Position numbers and translations under genes: made by a program. DNA of 64,000 bases from Parvimonas micra (GTDB lineage Bacteria; Bacillota; Clostridia; Tissierellales; Peptoniphilaceae): contig NZ_JAJTJP010000002.1 in NCBI RefSeq assembly GCF_021300775.1, positions 186,001 to 250,000 of the forward strand, given 5' to 3'. The notes beneath the pieces were generated by a model. The model saw only the letters and a list, made by a program, of their open reading frames with translations, did not search any database and was not told where the DNA came from. The stretch's first letter is position 1. Every line of letters starts with the position of its first letter. Positions 16,669 to 25,881 of this stretch are shown here, one piece after another.

Positions 16669-16926
16669 ATGAGTCAAAAAACCCTTAAAATTTTGGGATG
16701 GATAGCAACAGGTACTGCAATGCTTATGTACATTTCTTATTTTCCACAAATTATTAACAATTTAAATGGTAATAAGAGTGGATTTTTACAACCTATGGTT
16801 GCTGCAATCAACTGTATTTTATGGTGCAGTTATGGATTTTTTCAAAAGAAAAAAGATTGGCCAATTATTGTTGCCAATGTACCAGGAGTTATTTTTGGAA
16901 CAATAGCTGCAATTACAGCTTTATAA
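16669..16926 (+). CDS. SemiSWEET family sugar transporter
   Basis: An 85-residue protein with three transmembrane helices, a classic bacterial SemiSWEET that dimerises to pass sugars. Marks are YISYFPQI in helix 1, GNKSGFLQPMVAAINCILW in helix 2, and DWPIIVANVPG in helix 3 with the substrate-binding Asn. It is only distantly similar to the other SemiSWEET in this window (7924-8163), so the two are likely not recent duplicates. AGAAAGAAGGA is the ribosome site. A terminator follows directly. Confidence 0.92.
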   Translation: MSQKTLKILGWIATGTAMLMYISYFPQIINNLNGNKSGFLQPMVAAINCILWCSYGFFQKKKDWPIIVANVPGVIFGTIAAITAL

Positions 16927-16932
16927 GAGGGT

Positions 16933-16969
16933 AAAATGTCGATATATATTAGAAAATATCGACATTTTT
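16933..16969 (+). terminator. Terminator after the second SemiSWEET gene
   Basis: AAAATGTCGATAT / ATATCGACATTTT stem, 13 bp, followed by T and A residues. Confidence 0.8.
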
Positions 16970-17054
16970 AATTTTAAAAAATAATCTATTTTTAGTTTTT
17001 AATGTAAAAAAATCTATTAATAAAAATTTTTATGACTAAAAGCTATAAAAATGT

Positions 17055-17083
17055 TTGACTTTTACAATACAAAATGATACAAT
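17055..17083 (+). promoter_or_regulatory. Promoter of the MucBP surface protein gene
   Basis: TTGACT (17055-17060), 17 bases, TACAAT (17078-17083). The same two hexamers with the same spacing precede the paralogous gene at 21134. Confidence 0.7.
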
Positions 17084-17173
17084 TTAAAGTGATTATTTAG
17101 AGAAATTTTTTAATTTTGAATAATAATTTAGTAAATTTAAGGAAAATTTTTATATTAAAAAAGGAGGAATTTA

Positions 17174-20100
17174 ATGAACAAGAATTTAAAAAAGATCGTT
17201 CTTTGTATGGCTTTATCTACAAGTGTTCTAGTTTCTGGAAACACCGTTAAATATTTTAACGTGATAGATACAGTTAAAGCTGACGAGAACGTAACAACAA
17301 CACCTGTAATTACAGATCCAAATAATGCGTCAATTGCAGATGCTCCGTTCAATAAAGCGGGTTATGCTTTAGATCCAAATACTAGTCGTTACACATTTGG
17401 AGTTTGGCAGTTCCTTAGAACAGATCCAAACACAAAAACAAAAACAAATTTTGATTACTATGCAACACTTTCTGTAGATAGAGATGCTATCACAGGTAAT
17501 CCTGGATCAAATCCAAAAGTATACTTACGTATAGTTAAAAAATCAACAGGTGCTGAAGTTTATACTAGAGAACTTAATGCGGGAGATAGCGATATTCAAT
17601 TACCAAGCTACATTACAAATAATGCTGCAGGGGTTACAAACACATTGACTTATGTACCTGCAAATGGACCAACTCCTGGTACTTTAACATTCTCATTAGT
17701 ACATGCAAATCTTGAGTATGAAACACTTCAAGTTCGTGATACTGAACTTCCAGGAAACGAAAATGAAGACAAACCAAATGTTCAAACTACAGTACCATTT
17801 AAAAAACCTGAACAAATAACTTACTACAGAGAAATTGATGAGTCAAAATACACTGAAGGACAACCTTATAAACCAACAGGTGATGAAGAAGTTATTACAA
17901 AATACGTTCAAAATGGTATTTCTGGTCAACAATATGTAGCATCAGATAACAGAGATATTGAAAAATATGAAAGAATAGAAGCTACAACTGATAACAATCA
18001 ACCAAAAACAGGTCTTGTTAAACATGTTGCAGGTCAAAAATTAGTTGAACTTAAAGGTGGAGCTAACCATTACTATGTTAAACGTATTTCTGAAGTTGTA
18101 GATTCAAAGGGTTCAACAGTAACTAGACTTTATGCTCTTGATCCATCAGAAGTTGATAATTTCAATGGAGATGATGTTGGATCAACAGATGTTTCAAAAT
18201 ACACTTTATTATATACAACTAAAGTAAACGCTCCGGGAGAAATATGGACAGCTCCGGAAAGTAAAGTTACTAAAGTAAATAGTAAAAATGGAGACTACTA
18301 TATCGAAGTTACTGAAACAGCAGGTAGCAGATCTCTTGTTGTAACTGGTTGGTTTTCAAAGACTGAAAAAGTTACTTATATAGCTGATGAAGATAAGCAA
18401 CCAAGACAATATGACAAGCCATTTACAAAGGGTCCAGATGTTGCACTTACAGCAGCTGGTAAAGGTAATAATGCAGAGAATGTAATTGCTGGAAAGACTA
18501 CTGCTATTGTAGCAAAAACTAAAGTAACTCAACCAGATGGAAGTTTTACTTATATAGGATTGGAAGGATTTACTTCATTCTCAAACAACTACTCAATTCC
18601 AACTCCACCAAATGGGTCTACTGATGTAAACTATTATTTCCGTAAACTAAAAGGTGAAGTTGAAATCACATATGTTGATGATAAGGGTAATAAGATCAAA
18701 GATCCTAAAAAAGACACACCAAAATCACCATATGATACACCATATAATGCAGATGAACCAGGCGAAAGACCTGACACTATTGAAAAAGATGGTAAGACAT
18801 ATAAGAGAGTACCAAAGGGAGATTATCCAGTAGGTAAAGTTGATGAAAATGGACGTCTTGAAAAATCTGATCCAATTAAAGGTAAAGTTGAAAAACCAAA
18901 ATCAACAATAACTTATGTATACAAACAAGTTGGTAATGTATATGTTCATTACAAAGATACAGAAGGAAATGTACTAAAAGCTTCTGTAACTGATATGGAT
19001 AAAGAAATAATAGATTCAGATTATGATACAGTAGTAGATAATAGACCAGCTGAAATTGAAAAAGATGGTAAAACTTATGTATTAGTACCTGAAGCAGGAA
19101 GCTATACAGTAGGAGAAGTAGATGACCAAGGACATCTTAAGTCATCAGATCCTACAACAGGAAAAGTAGCTGAACAAGATAAGAATGTAACTTATATTTA
19201 CAAACTTAAAGAAGATCCAAAAAAAGGCGAAGTTGTTATCACTTATGTAGATGAAAATGGTAATGAACTTAAAGATCCAAAACAAGATACACCAAAATCA
19301 CCATATGATACACCATATGATACAACTGAAGAAGGTGAAAAACCAAATACTATCGAAAAAGATGGTAAGACATATAAACTTGTACCAAAGGGAGATTATC
19401 CAGTAGGTAAAGTTGATGAAAATGGACATCTTGTATCTTCTGACCCAATAACAGGAAAAGTTGATAAACCAAAATCAGTTATAACTTATGTTTATAAAGA
19501 AGTTAAAGAAGATCCAGTACAACCAAAAGGTAATGTATATGTTCATTATAAAGATACAGAAGGAAATGAATTAAAAACTTCTGTAAAAGATATGGATCAA
19601 GAACCAGTTGACTCTGATTATGATACAGTAGTAGATAATAGACCAAACGAAATTGAAAAAGATGGTAAAACTTATGTATTAGTACCAGCAGGAAACTATA
19701 CAGTAGGAGAAGTAGATAACCAAGGACATCTTAAGTCATCAGATCCTACAACAGGAAAAGTAGCTGAACAAGATAAGAATGTAACTTATATTTACAAACT
19801 TAAAGAAGATCCAAAAAAAGGCGAAGTTGTTATCACTTATGTAGATGAAAATGGTAATGAACTTAAAGATCCAAAACAAGATACACCAAAATCACCATAT
19901 GATACACCATATGATACAACTGAAGAAGGTGAAAAACCAAATACTATCGAAAAAGATGGTAAAACATATAAACTTGTACCAAAGGGAGATTATCCAGTAG
20001 GTAAAGTTGATGAAAATGGACATCTTGTATCTTCTGACCCAATAACAGGAAAAGTTGATAAACCAAAATCAGTTGTAACTTATGTTTATAAAGAAGTTAA

Positions 20101-20926
20101 AGAAGATCCAGCACAACCAAAAGGTAATGTATATGTTCATTACAAAGATACAGAAGGAAATGAATTAAAAACTTCTGTAAAAGATATGGATCAACAACCA
20201 GTTGACTCTGATTATGATACAGTAGTAGATAATAGACCAAACGAAATTGAAAAAGATGGAAAGACTTATGTATTAGTACCAGCAGGAAACTATACAGTAG
20301 GTCAAGTTGACAATGAAGGACATCTTGAATCATCAGATCCTACAACAGGAAAAGTAGCTGAACAAGATAAGAATGTAACTTATATTTACAAACTTAAAGA
20401 AGATCCAACTCCTCAACCACAACCAGATCCAGCACAACCAAAAGGTAATGTATATGTTTACTATAAAGATACTGAAGGTAATGTAATTAAATCTAGAGTA
20501 ACTGATGAAGATGCTCAACCAGTAGATAAAGATTACGATACAGTAGTAGACAATAGACCACAAGAAATTGTAAAAGATGGTAAAACTTATGTTTTAGTAC
20601 CAGCAGGAAATTATACAGTTGGTTCTGTAGATAGTGAAGGACATCTTGAATCTTCAGATTCTACAACTGGAAAGGTAGTTGAAGGAGATAAGCACGTAAC
20701 TTATATCTATAAACTTAAAGAAGAACCAGTAGTTCCAGGAAAACCTGGAAAACCGGGAGAACCTGGAAAACCAGGAGAACCTGGAAAACCTGGAAAACCA
20801 GGAGATCCAGGAAAGGGTAATAGATTACCAAAAACTGGTGTTGCAAGCTCATCTGCATTACTAAGTTTAGTAACTGTTTTAACAGGAGCAATGGGTATTG
20901 TAATTAATTCTAAAAAAAGAAAATAA
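17174..20926 (+). CDS. LPXTG-anchored surface protein with MucBP-type repeats
   Basis: A 1250-residue cell-wall protein, probably an adhesin. The signal peptide runs to about residue 36 (cleavage after TVKA). A unique N-terminal region of about 450 residues is followed by seven repeats of about 95-100 residues in two types, in the order A-B-A-B-A-B-B, starting at residues 494, 587, 685, 786, 883, 984 and 1091. Type A starts GEVVITYVDENG and type B GNVYVHYKDTEG, the MucBP pattern. A collagen-like Gly-Pro-Lys/Glu stretch spans the wall, then the sortase signal LPKTG near 1218, a hydrophobic helix and a KKRK tail. Mucin or host binding is inferred from the family. Confidence 0.92.
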   Translation: MNKNLKKIVLCMALSTSVLVSGNTVKYFNVIDTVKADENVTTTPVITDPNNASIADAPFNKAGYALDPNTSRYTFGVWQFLRTDPNTKTKTNFDYYATLSVDRDAITGNPGSNPKVYLRIVKKSTGAEVYTRELNAGDSDIQLPSYITNNAAGVTNTLTYVPANGPTPGTLTFSLVHANLEYETLQVRDTELPGNENEDKPNVQTTVPFKKPEQITYYREIDESKYTEGQPYKPTGDEEVITKYVQNGISGQQYVASDNRDIEKYERIEATTDNNQPKTGLVKHVAGQKLVELKGGANHYYVKRISEVVDSKGSTVTRLYALDPSEVDNFNGDDVGSTDVSKYTLLYTTKVNAPGEIWTAPESKVTKVNSKNGDYYIEVTETAGSRSLVVTGWFSKTEKVTYIADEDKQPRQYDKPFTKGPDVALTAAGKGNNAENVIAGKTTAIVAKTKVTQPDGSFTYIGLEGFTSFSNNYSIPTPPNGSTDVNYYFRKLKGEVEITYVDDKGNKIKDPKKDTPKSPYDTPYNADEPGERPDTIEKDGKTYKRVPKGDYPVGKVDENGRLEKSDPIKGKVEKPKSTITYVYKQVGNVYVHYKDTEGNVLKASVTDMDKEIIDSDYDTVVDNRPAEIEKDGKTYVLVPEAGSYTVGEVDDQGHLKSSDPTTGKVAEQDKNVTYIYKLKEDPKKGEVVITYVDENGNELKDPKQDTPKSPYDTPYDTTEEGEKPNTIEKDGKTYKLVPKGDYPVGKVDENGHLVSSDPITGKVDKPKSVITYVYKEVKEDPVQPKGNVYVHYKDTEGNELKTSVKDMDQEPVDSDYDTVVDNRPNEIEKDGKTYVLVPAGNYTVGEVDNQGHLKSSDPTTGKVAEQDKNVTYIYKLKEDPKKGEVVITYVDENGNELKDPKQDTPKSPYDTPYDTTEEGEKPNTIEKDGKTYKLVPKGDYPVGKVDENGHLVSSDPITGKVDKPKSVVTYVYKEVKEDPAQPKGNVYVHYKDTEGNELKTSVKDMDQQPVDSDYDTVVDNRPNEIEKDGKTYVLVPAGNYTVGQVDNEGHLESSDPTTGKVAEQDKNVTYIYKLKEDPTPQPQPDPAQPKGNVYVYYKDTEGNVIKSRVTDEDAQPVDKDYDTVVDNRPQEIVKDGKTYVLVPAGNYTVGSVDSEGHLESSDSTTGKVVEGDKHVTYIYKLKEEPVVPGKPGKPGEPGKPGEPGKPGKPGDPGKGNRLPKTGVASSSALLSLVTVLTGAMGIVINSKKRK
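18653..20724 (+). repeat. In-gene tandem repeat array (594-bp A+B unit)
   Basis: The A+B pair starting at 19226 recurs at 19820 with near identity, a 594-bp (198-codon) unit. Diverged copies lie on both sides. Such an array can change length by recombination. Confidence 0.9.
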
Positions 20927-20946
20927 TTAAATATTATTTAAAGAAT

Positions 20947-20976
20947 AAAGCCTTTAGAAATTTCTAAAGGCTTTTC
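20947..20976 (+). terminator. Terminator after the MucBP protein gene
   Basis: Perfect palindrome AAAGCCTTTAGAAA / TTTCTAAAGGCTTT followed by T residues. Nearly identical to that at 22603. Confidence 0.88.
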
Positions 20977-21024
20977 TTTTTCTAAATATATGCTTAAATA
21001 TATGCTAAAAACAGTAAAATTTAA

Positions 21025-21053
21025 TTGACTTTTTATTTTTTTAATGATACAAT
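21025..21053 (+). promoter_or_regulatory. Promoter of the second LPXTG gene
   Basis: TTGACT, 17 bases, TACAAT, identical hexamers and spacing to the promoter at 17055, and the shared context AATGATACAATT. Confidence 0.7.
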
Positions 21054-21133
21054 TAAGCATATTGTTCACATTTTTTTATGTGATATTTTATAAAATTAAA
21101 AAATTTTTTTATTTTTAATTAGGAGGAATTTTA

Positions 21134-22592
21134 ATGAAAAAGAGTTTGAAAAATATAGTTCTTTGCATGGCAGTTTCAGCTAGTGTTCTAGTATCTGGAA
21201 ATGCTTCTAACTATGTTAAAGCTGAAGATCCAATACCGCAAGCTGATAATTTAATTAGTGAAGGTGGACATATTAATGTTGAAGGACAAGAAGCTAGATT
21301 AAGCGAAGATGGTAAAAGTGTAATTTACTCTTATATCATTGCTTTTCAAAGAATGCATTCAAGTGACCATGGTCAAACAGTAAGTGATGTTACAATTCGT
21401 TTTGCACCTATACCAAATGCTAAAATAAATTTAACATTAATAGGAACTAGAGACGAAAATGGGAAACCTGTAAAAGCAAATCTACCATTAAAAGGATTGA
21501 AAATGGATGATCCGTCACTTGATGACCCTGATGATATTGATTTACCAAGTGCAGAAGAAGTTGCTGCAGGAAAAAAAGGTTATTATCTTTTAGGATATAA
21601 TTATGATGATCAAAAATATATAACTACATTAGGTGTTTTTCATAATGTTAATGGAAGTCAAGCTGTTAAACTTGAAATTAGTGTTCCTTTAGAACAAGCA
21701 AAGAAAATTAAATATTTACCGATTGATGCTAGAATGGTATGGAAAGCAAGTCAAGAAGATGGAGCACCTGGTTATGAGTCTGGAGCTCAAAGCTTAGAAG
21801 AATACCATAATCACGTTTTAGGTTTACCATCTGAAAAGGAAGATGAGGAAGGAACTCCAATTCCTAATTATGGCGGAATAGGAGAACCCTACTTTAGTAA
21901 CAGAAGAGTATGTAAAAAATGGACATCTTATCAAATCTGTTGCGAATCCAAGCACTTATATAACTCCAAATAATGGAGATTGGACTAATATTCCAGAAGA
22001 TACAAATATTAAAGAAGATACTTTCTTCCATTATGCAAAAATCTTTACTTTAAGAGCTAACAGAGCTGTAACTTATTATATTTCTGAAAAAGAAGATATG
22101 GCTGACCAAGATGTTTCTGCATTATATTTTGGAAAAGTTGATGTTGATTATGTTATCAAAGGAACAAATACAAAAATAAAAGAAACATATAACGATACAA
22201 AAGAAACTCCTATTTATGGAGAAGACGGAAAATTACTTAAGTATAATGCTGCAGAAAACGAAAATGAACGTCCTGCCAAAATTACTTATGATGGTAAAGA
22301 ATATGAATATGTTGGAGTTTCAGCTACATCTGCTCCAGAAAGTGGTAAATTAAAAGAAGGTACAACTAATGTGGCTTTCGAATACAAATTAGTTGAAAAA
22401 ACACCTGAACCACAACCAGAACCTAGAAAGCCAGAAAATCCAAAACTGGAACCACAAAAACCAGTTGAAAAAGAACCACAAAATGGTCAATTACCAAAAA
22501 CTGGAATCGCAAACTCAAGCGCATTACTAAGCGTGGCAACTGTTTTAACAGGAGCAATGGGAATTGTAATTAGTTCTAAAAAAAGAAAATAA
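21134..22592 (+). pseudogene. LPXTG surface protein interrupted by a one-base frameshift
   Basis: The first frame (21134-21973) encodes a signal peptide closely similar to that of the preceding gene (SASVLVSG, cleavage after YVKA near 30) and a unique domain, then runs off into FSNRRVCKKW and stops. The other frame reads on without a break from about 21882 (ENPTLVTEEYVKNG) to 22592, ending in a Pro/Glu/Lys wall region, LPKTG, a hydrophobic helix and KKRK. Removing one C of the CCC at 21887-21889 restores a single frame of about 486 codons. The protein as read would be secreted without an anchor. It could be a true mutation or a sequence error. RBS AGGAGGAA. Confidence 0.85.
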
Positions 22593-22602
22593 TAAATATT
22601 AA

Positions 22603-22631
22603 AAAAGCCTTTAGAATTTCTAAAGGCTTTT
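22603..22631 (+). terminator. Terminator after the second LPXTG gene
   Basis: AGCCTTTAGAA / TTCTAAAGGCT stem with T run; one base shorter than the copy at 20947. It may also serve the convergent methyltransferase gene. Confidence 0.85.
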
Positions 22632-22638
22632 GTTTTAT

Positions 22639-23331
22639 CTATTTACTTATTACAAATACTACTGATGGAGAGTTTTCTTCGTCAAATTCTTCTTTTTTGA
22701 AGTTTCCGTAGATTTCGTATTTTAGTCCTAGTCTATTTACAAATGAAATTATGTCGTCAACTAATAGAGGAACTAGAAGTTGAGTATTTTCAAAACTTTC
22801 ATTTTCTGTAGTAAGAACTGTATTGAAACGGATTTTGCTATTTTCTCTATAATAATTTCTTGTGAATTTTACTTTTGTTCCAAGTGTTGGTAATGCTCCA
22901 AGGAATAGGTCATGTGTAAGGATAAATGGTTTAAAATTTACCCAACTTAATACTAATTTTCCATCTTCTTTTAAAAGTTCAAGAGTTTTTAGTATAAAGC
23001 TACATATTTGATTTATATCCTCTAAGTGAGCAATTGTTGTTCCAATGCAATAGCAAACATCAAATTTTTCCTCAAAGTCAAGTTCAAGCATATTCTTTTC
23101 ATATACTTTAAGTCCTTTTTTCCTTGCTTCATTTACCATGCTTTCTTCTAGGTCGATACATGTAACATTTTTACCTAATTTTTCTAGGTTTTTAGCAACA
23201 AGTCCTGTTGCACAGCCAATGTCTAAATAGTCTTTTCCTTCTGAAATACTGTTTAGAAAATTAAGTTGTGCTTCATTTTTTGGAAAAATATCTTCATAAT
23301 ATTTACATATTTCATTATAAAATTTATTCAT
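22639..23331 (-). CDS. Class I SAM-dependent methyltransferase
   Basis: A 230-residue methyltransferase of the small Methyltransf_25/11 type. The SAM-binding motif I is YLDIGCATGLVA near residue 37; motif II acidic residue CIDLEES follows; FDVCYCIGTTIAHLED is the motif IV region. The substrate may be a small molecule, but it cannot be told. I take the ATG at 23331, which follows GGAGG at seven bases; an in-frame GTG four codons upstream overlaps the ribosome site. It converges with the LPXTG gene. Confidence 0.82.
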   Translation of the reverse strand: MNKFYNEICKYYEDIFPKNEAQLNFLNSISEGKDYLDIGCATGLVAKNLEKLGKNVTCIDLEESMVNEARKKGLKVYEKNMLELDFEEKFDVCYCIGTTIAHLEDINQICSFILKTLELLKEDGKLVLSWVNFKPFILTHDLFLGALPTLGTKVKFTRNYYRENSKIRFNTVLTTENESFENTQLLVPLLVDDIISFVNRLGLKYEIYGNFKKEEFDEENSPSVVFVISK

Positions 23332-23425
23332 ATAATCCTCCACTCACAAATATAATATTAATATAAATATACCCATTTTTTCAAATGTAACTTTTTTAAA
23401 AAATATAGCATTATATATATTTTTG

Positions 23426-23434
23426 TGATAAAAT
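23426..23434 (+). promoter_or_regulatory. Extended -10 promoter of the DUF421 gene
   Basis: TG-A-TAAAAT in the context TTTGTGATAAAATATTT, 33 bases before the start codon. Confidence 0.5.
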
Positions 23435-23467
23435 ATTTAAGAATATTAATTCTTTAGGAGGAATAAA

Positions 23468-24130
23468 ATGAATCCATTTCTTTTAGTGGCTATAAAATTA
23501 TTACTTGGATTTTTAGCTTTAATAACTATAATAAATATTTCAGGAAAAGGAAACTTAGCACCTAACTCAGCAAGTGATCAAGTTCAAAACTATGTACTTG
23601 GGGGAATTATAGGTGGTGTAATTTACAATAATAGTATTAAAATACTTGACTTTATAGGTATTCTATGTATCTGGTGTGCTCTTGTATTAGGTTTAAAATG
23701 GCTTAAACAACATGTTGTAAAAGTAAAACAGATTATAGATGGAAAAGCATTAATAATTATTGATGATGGAGAAATCAATATAGATAATTGTAGAAGAATG
23801 GGATTGTCTGCGCATGATGTTTCTTTTAAACTTAGAACAAATAAAGTGAATTCAATCAAAGATGTAAAAAGAGCTATTGTTGAACAAAATGGTCAACTTA
23901 TTATTATTCGTCATGGAGAAGAAAATCCAAGATACCCATTGATTACTGACGGTCATTTACAAACTGATATTTTAGAAGTAATTGATAGAGATGAAGAATG
24001 GTTAAAAGAAGAGCTTAAAAAAGAGGGCTTACAATCATATAGCGAAGTATTTTTAGGAGAGTATATTGACGGAAATTTAATTCTTGCTCCTTATAACAGA
24101 AAAGTTTCAAGTGATAAATTTAAATTATAA
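23468..24130 (+). CDS. DUF421 (YetF/YcaP-like) membrane protein
   Basis: A 220-residue protein with three N-terminal transmembrane helices (about 5-25, 45-58 and 61-78) and a cytosolic DUF421 domain (IDGKALIIIDDGEINIDNCRR, then the second beta unit ending GEYIDGNLILAPYN). Family members in Bacillus occur in spore or envelope contexts; the function is not settled. AGGAGGAA is the ribosome site, and a terminator follows the stop immediately. Single-gene unit. Confidence 0.87.
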   Translation: MNPFLLVAIKLLLGFLALITIINISGKGNLAPNSASDQVQNYVLGGIIGGVIYNNSIKILDFIGILCIWCALVLGLKWLKQHVVKVKQIIDGKALIIIDDGEINIDNCRRMGLSAHDVSFKLRTNKVNSIKDVKRAIVEQNGQLIIIRHGEENPRYPLITDGHLQTDILEVIDRDEEWLKEELKKEGLQSYSEVFLGEYIDGNLILAPYNRKVSSDKFKL

Positions 24131-24158
24131 AAGAGATAACTTAATTGTTATCTTTTTT
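24131..24158 (+). terminator. Terminator after the DUF421 gene
   Basis: AGATAACT/TGTTATCT-type stem with TTAAT loop, then seven T. Confidence 0.8.
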
Positions 24159-24200
24159 TGTTATTATAAGTTGTAGTTGTTAGCATTTTAAATAATTTTG

Positions 24201-24209
24201 TGGTAAAAT
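24201..24209 (+). promoter_or_regulatory. Extended -10 promoter of the transaldolase operon
   Basis: TG-G-TAAAAT in TTTGTGGTAAAATATAAA, 37 bases before the start of the transaldolase gene. Confidence 0.55.
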
Positions 24210-24245
24210 ATAAACGAATAGATTTATTTTTTTAGGAGGCAATAG

Positions 24246-24887
24246 ATGAAATTTTTTATTGACACAGCTAATGTTGATGAGATAAGAGAAATTAGCAAAT
24301 GGGGAATTCTTGATGGAGTTACAACAAATCCGTCTTTAATTGCAAAAGAAGGAAGAGATTTTGTTGAAGTTATAACAGAAATCACTTCAATTGTTGATGG
24401 ACCTATTTCAGCAGAAGTTATCAGTCTTGAAGCAGAAGGAATGGTAAAAGAAGCTAGAGAACTTTGTAAGATTAATAAGAATATTGTAATTAAAATTCCA
24501 ATGACTGAAGAGGGATTAAAAGCTGTTAATGTTTTAAGTAAAGATGGCATTAAAACAAATGTTACTTTAATTTTCTCAGCAACTCAAGCACTTCTTGCAG
24601 CTAAGGCAGGAGCAACTTATGTAAGTCCTTTCTTAGGAAGACTTGATGATATAAGTTCTGATGGAATGATTTTAATTGAAGATATTTTTGAAGTTTTCAG
24701 TAATTATGCAATTACAACTGAAATCATTGCTGCATCTGTAAGAACTCCTATGCATGTTCTTCAAGTAGCTAAAAGTGGTGCAGATATTGCAACAGTACCA
24801 TATAAAGTGTTCAAACAAATGTTAAAACATCCACTTACTGATATAGGAATTGAAAAGTTTTTAAAAGATTGGGAAAGTGTTAAATAA
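24246..24887 (+). CDS. fsa: Transaldolase of the small FSA/TalC type
   Basis: A 213-residue (beta/alpha)8 enzyme of the TalB-like/FSA subfamily that transfers or releases dihydroxyacetone units through a Schiff base. Marks: [27 protein letters not shown], catalytic Lys83 in [32 protein letters not shown], and the C-terminal [13 protein letters not shown]. It begins the operon with glpX and rho (12-base gap to glpX). Transaldolase and fructose-6-phosphate aldolase activities cannot be separated with certainty by sequence. Confidence 0.92.
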   Translation: MKFFIDTANVDEIREISKWGILDGVTTNPSLIAKEGRDFVEVITEITSIVDGPISAEVISLEAEGMVKEARELCKINKNIVIKIPMTEEGLKAVNVLSKDGIKTNVTLIFSATQALLAAKAGATYVSPFLGRLDDISSDGMILIEDIFEVFSNYAITTEIIAASVRTPMHVLQVAKSGADIATVPYKVFKQMLKHPLTDIGIEKFLKDWESVK

Positions 24888-24899
24888 TAGGAGGAAACT

Positions 24900-25880
24900 A
24901 TGGATAGAAATTTGAGTTTAAATTTAGTCAGAGTTACAGAAGCTGCGGCAATTCGTTCATCTTACTTTTTAGGAAAAGGAGATAAAAATGGAGCAGACGG
25001 TGCTGCCGTTGAAGCCATGAGATCAATGTTCAATGAACTTCCAATGGAAGGAACTGTTGTTATTGGTGAAGGAGAAATGGATGAAGCTCCTATGTTATAT
25101 ATCGGAGAAGTTGTAGGTAATGGACAACAAGGTGCTACAAAAGTTGACATTGCAGTTGACCCAGTTGATGGTACATCTCTTGTAGCAAATGGATTACCAA
25201 ATGCGATTGCAGTTGCTGCATGTGCTCCTAAGGGATGTTTATTACATGCTCCTGATATGTATATGGATAAAATTGCGGCTGGTCCTTTAGCGGTTGATTG
25301 CATACATATTGATTTACCAATTGAAATGAATATTAGAAGACTTGCAAGAGCCTTAGGAAAAGAAGTTGGTGAAGTTACTGTAAGTATTTTAAATAGAGAA
25401 AGACATCAAGATATTATAGATAGAGTTAGAAAACTTGGTGCTAGAATTAAACTTTTTGAAGCTGGAGATATTGCTCAAGCTATTGCAACTTGTATTGAAA
25501 ATAGTGGTTGTGATTTAATGGTTGGTATTGGTGGAGCTCCAGAAGGAGTTTTAGCTGCTGCTGCAATTAAAGCTTTAGGTGGTGTTTTCCAAGGAAGACT
25601 TGTTCCAGCTGATGAAGAAGAATTTAAGAGATGTGAAGCTATGGGACTTGAAGATCCACTAAAAGTATTAGAAATGAATGATTTAGTAAAAGGTGATGAA
25701 GTTCTATTTGCAGCAACTGGAGTAACTGACGGAGAATTATTAGATGGAGTAAGACATATTGGTAATGATAGAGTTAAGACTTACTCAGTAGTAATGAGAG
25801 CTGAAACAGGAACAATTAGAAGAATTGAAGCAACTCATAGAATTTCTAAAAAACCTGAATATGCTAAGATAAAGAGATAG
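24900..25880 (+). CDS. glpX: Class II fructose-1,6-bisphosphatase GlpX
   Basis: A 326-residue gluconeogenic phosphatase that converts fructose-1,6-bisphosphate to fructose-6-phosphate. Metal and substrate motifs are complete: VVIGEGEMDEAPML near residue 54, VDPVDGTSLVANG near 86, GIGGAPEGVLAAAA near 209 and GRLVPADEEE. It lies between transaldolase and rho, its stop separated from the rho start by one base, so expression is coupled. AGGAGGAAACT precedes the ATG. Confidence 0.95.
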   Translation: MDRNLSLNLVRVTEAAAIRSSYFLGKGDKNGADGAAVEAMRSMFNELPMEGTVVIGEGEMDEAPMLYIGEVVGNGQQGATKVDIAVDPVDGTSLVANGLPNAIAVAACAPKGCLLHAPDMYMDKIAAGPLAVDCIHIDLPIEMNIRRLARALGKEVGEVTVSILNRERHQDIIDRVRKLGARIKLFEAGDIAQAIATCIENSGCDLMVGIGGAPEGVLAAAAIKALGGVFQGRLVPADEEEFKRCEAMGLEDPLKVLEMNDLVKGDEVLFAATGVTDGELLDGVRHIGNDRVKTYSVVMRAETGTIRRIEATHRISKKPEYAKIKR

Positions 25881-25881
25881 T

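Noticed and set aside
20740-20820. Collagen-like Gly-Pro stretch as a separate collagen protein
   Set aside because: It is only about 25 residues long and acts as a wall-spanning linker before LPKTG.
22098-22592. Independent gene for the LPXTG-bearing part of the second surface protein
   Set aside because: The frame is open well upstream of its ATG (from about 21882), with sequence that continues the first part; there is no signal peptide of its own.
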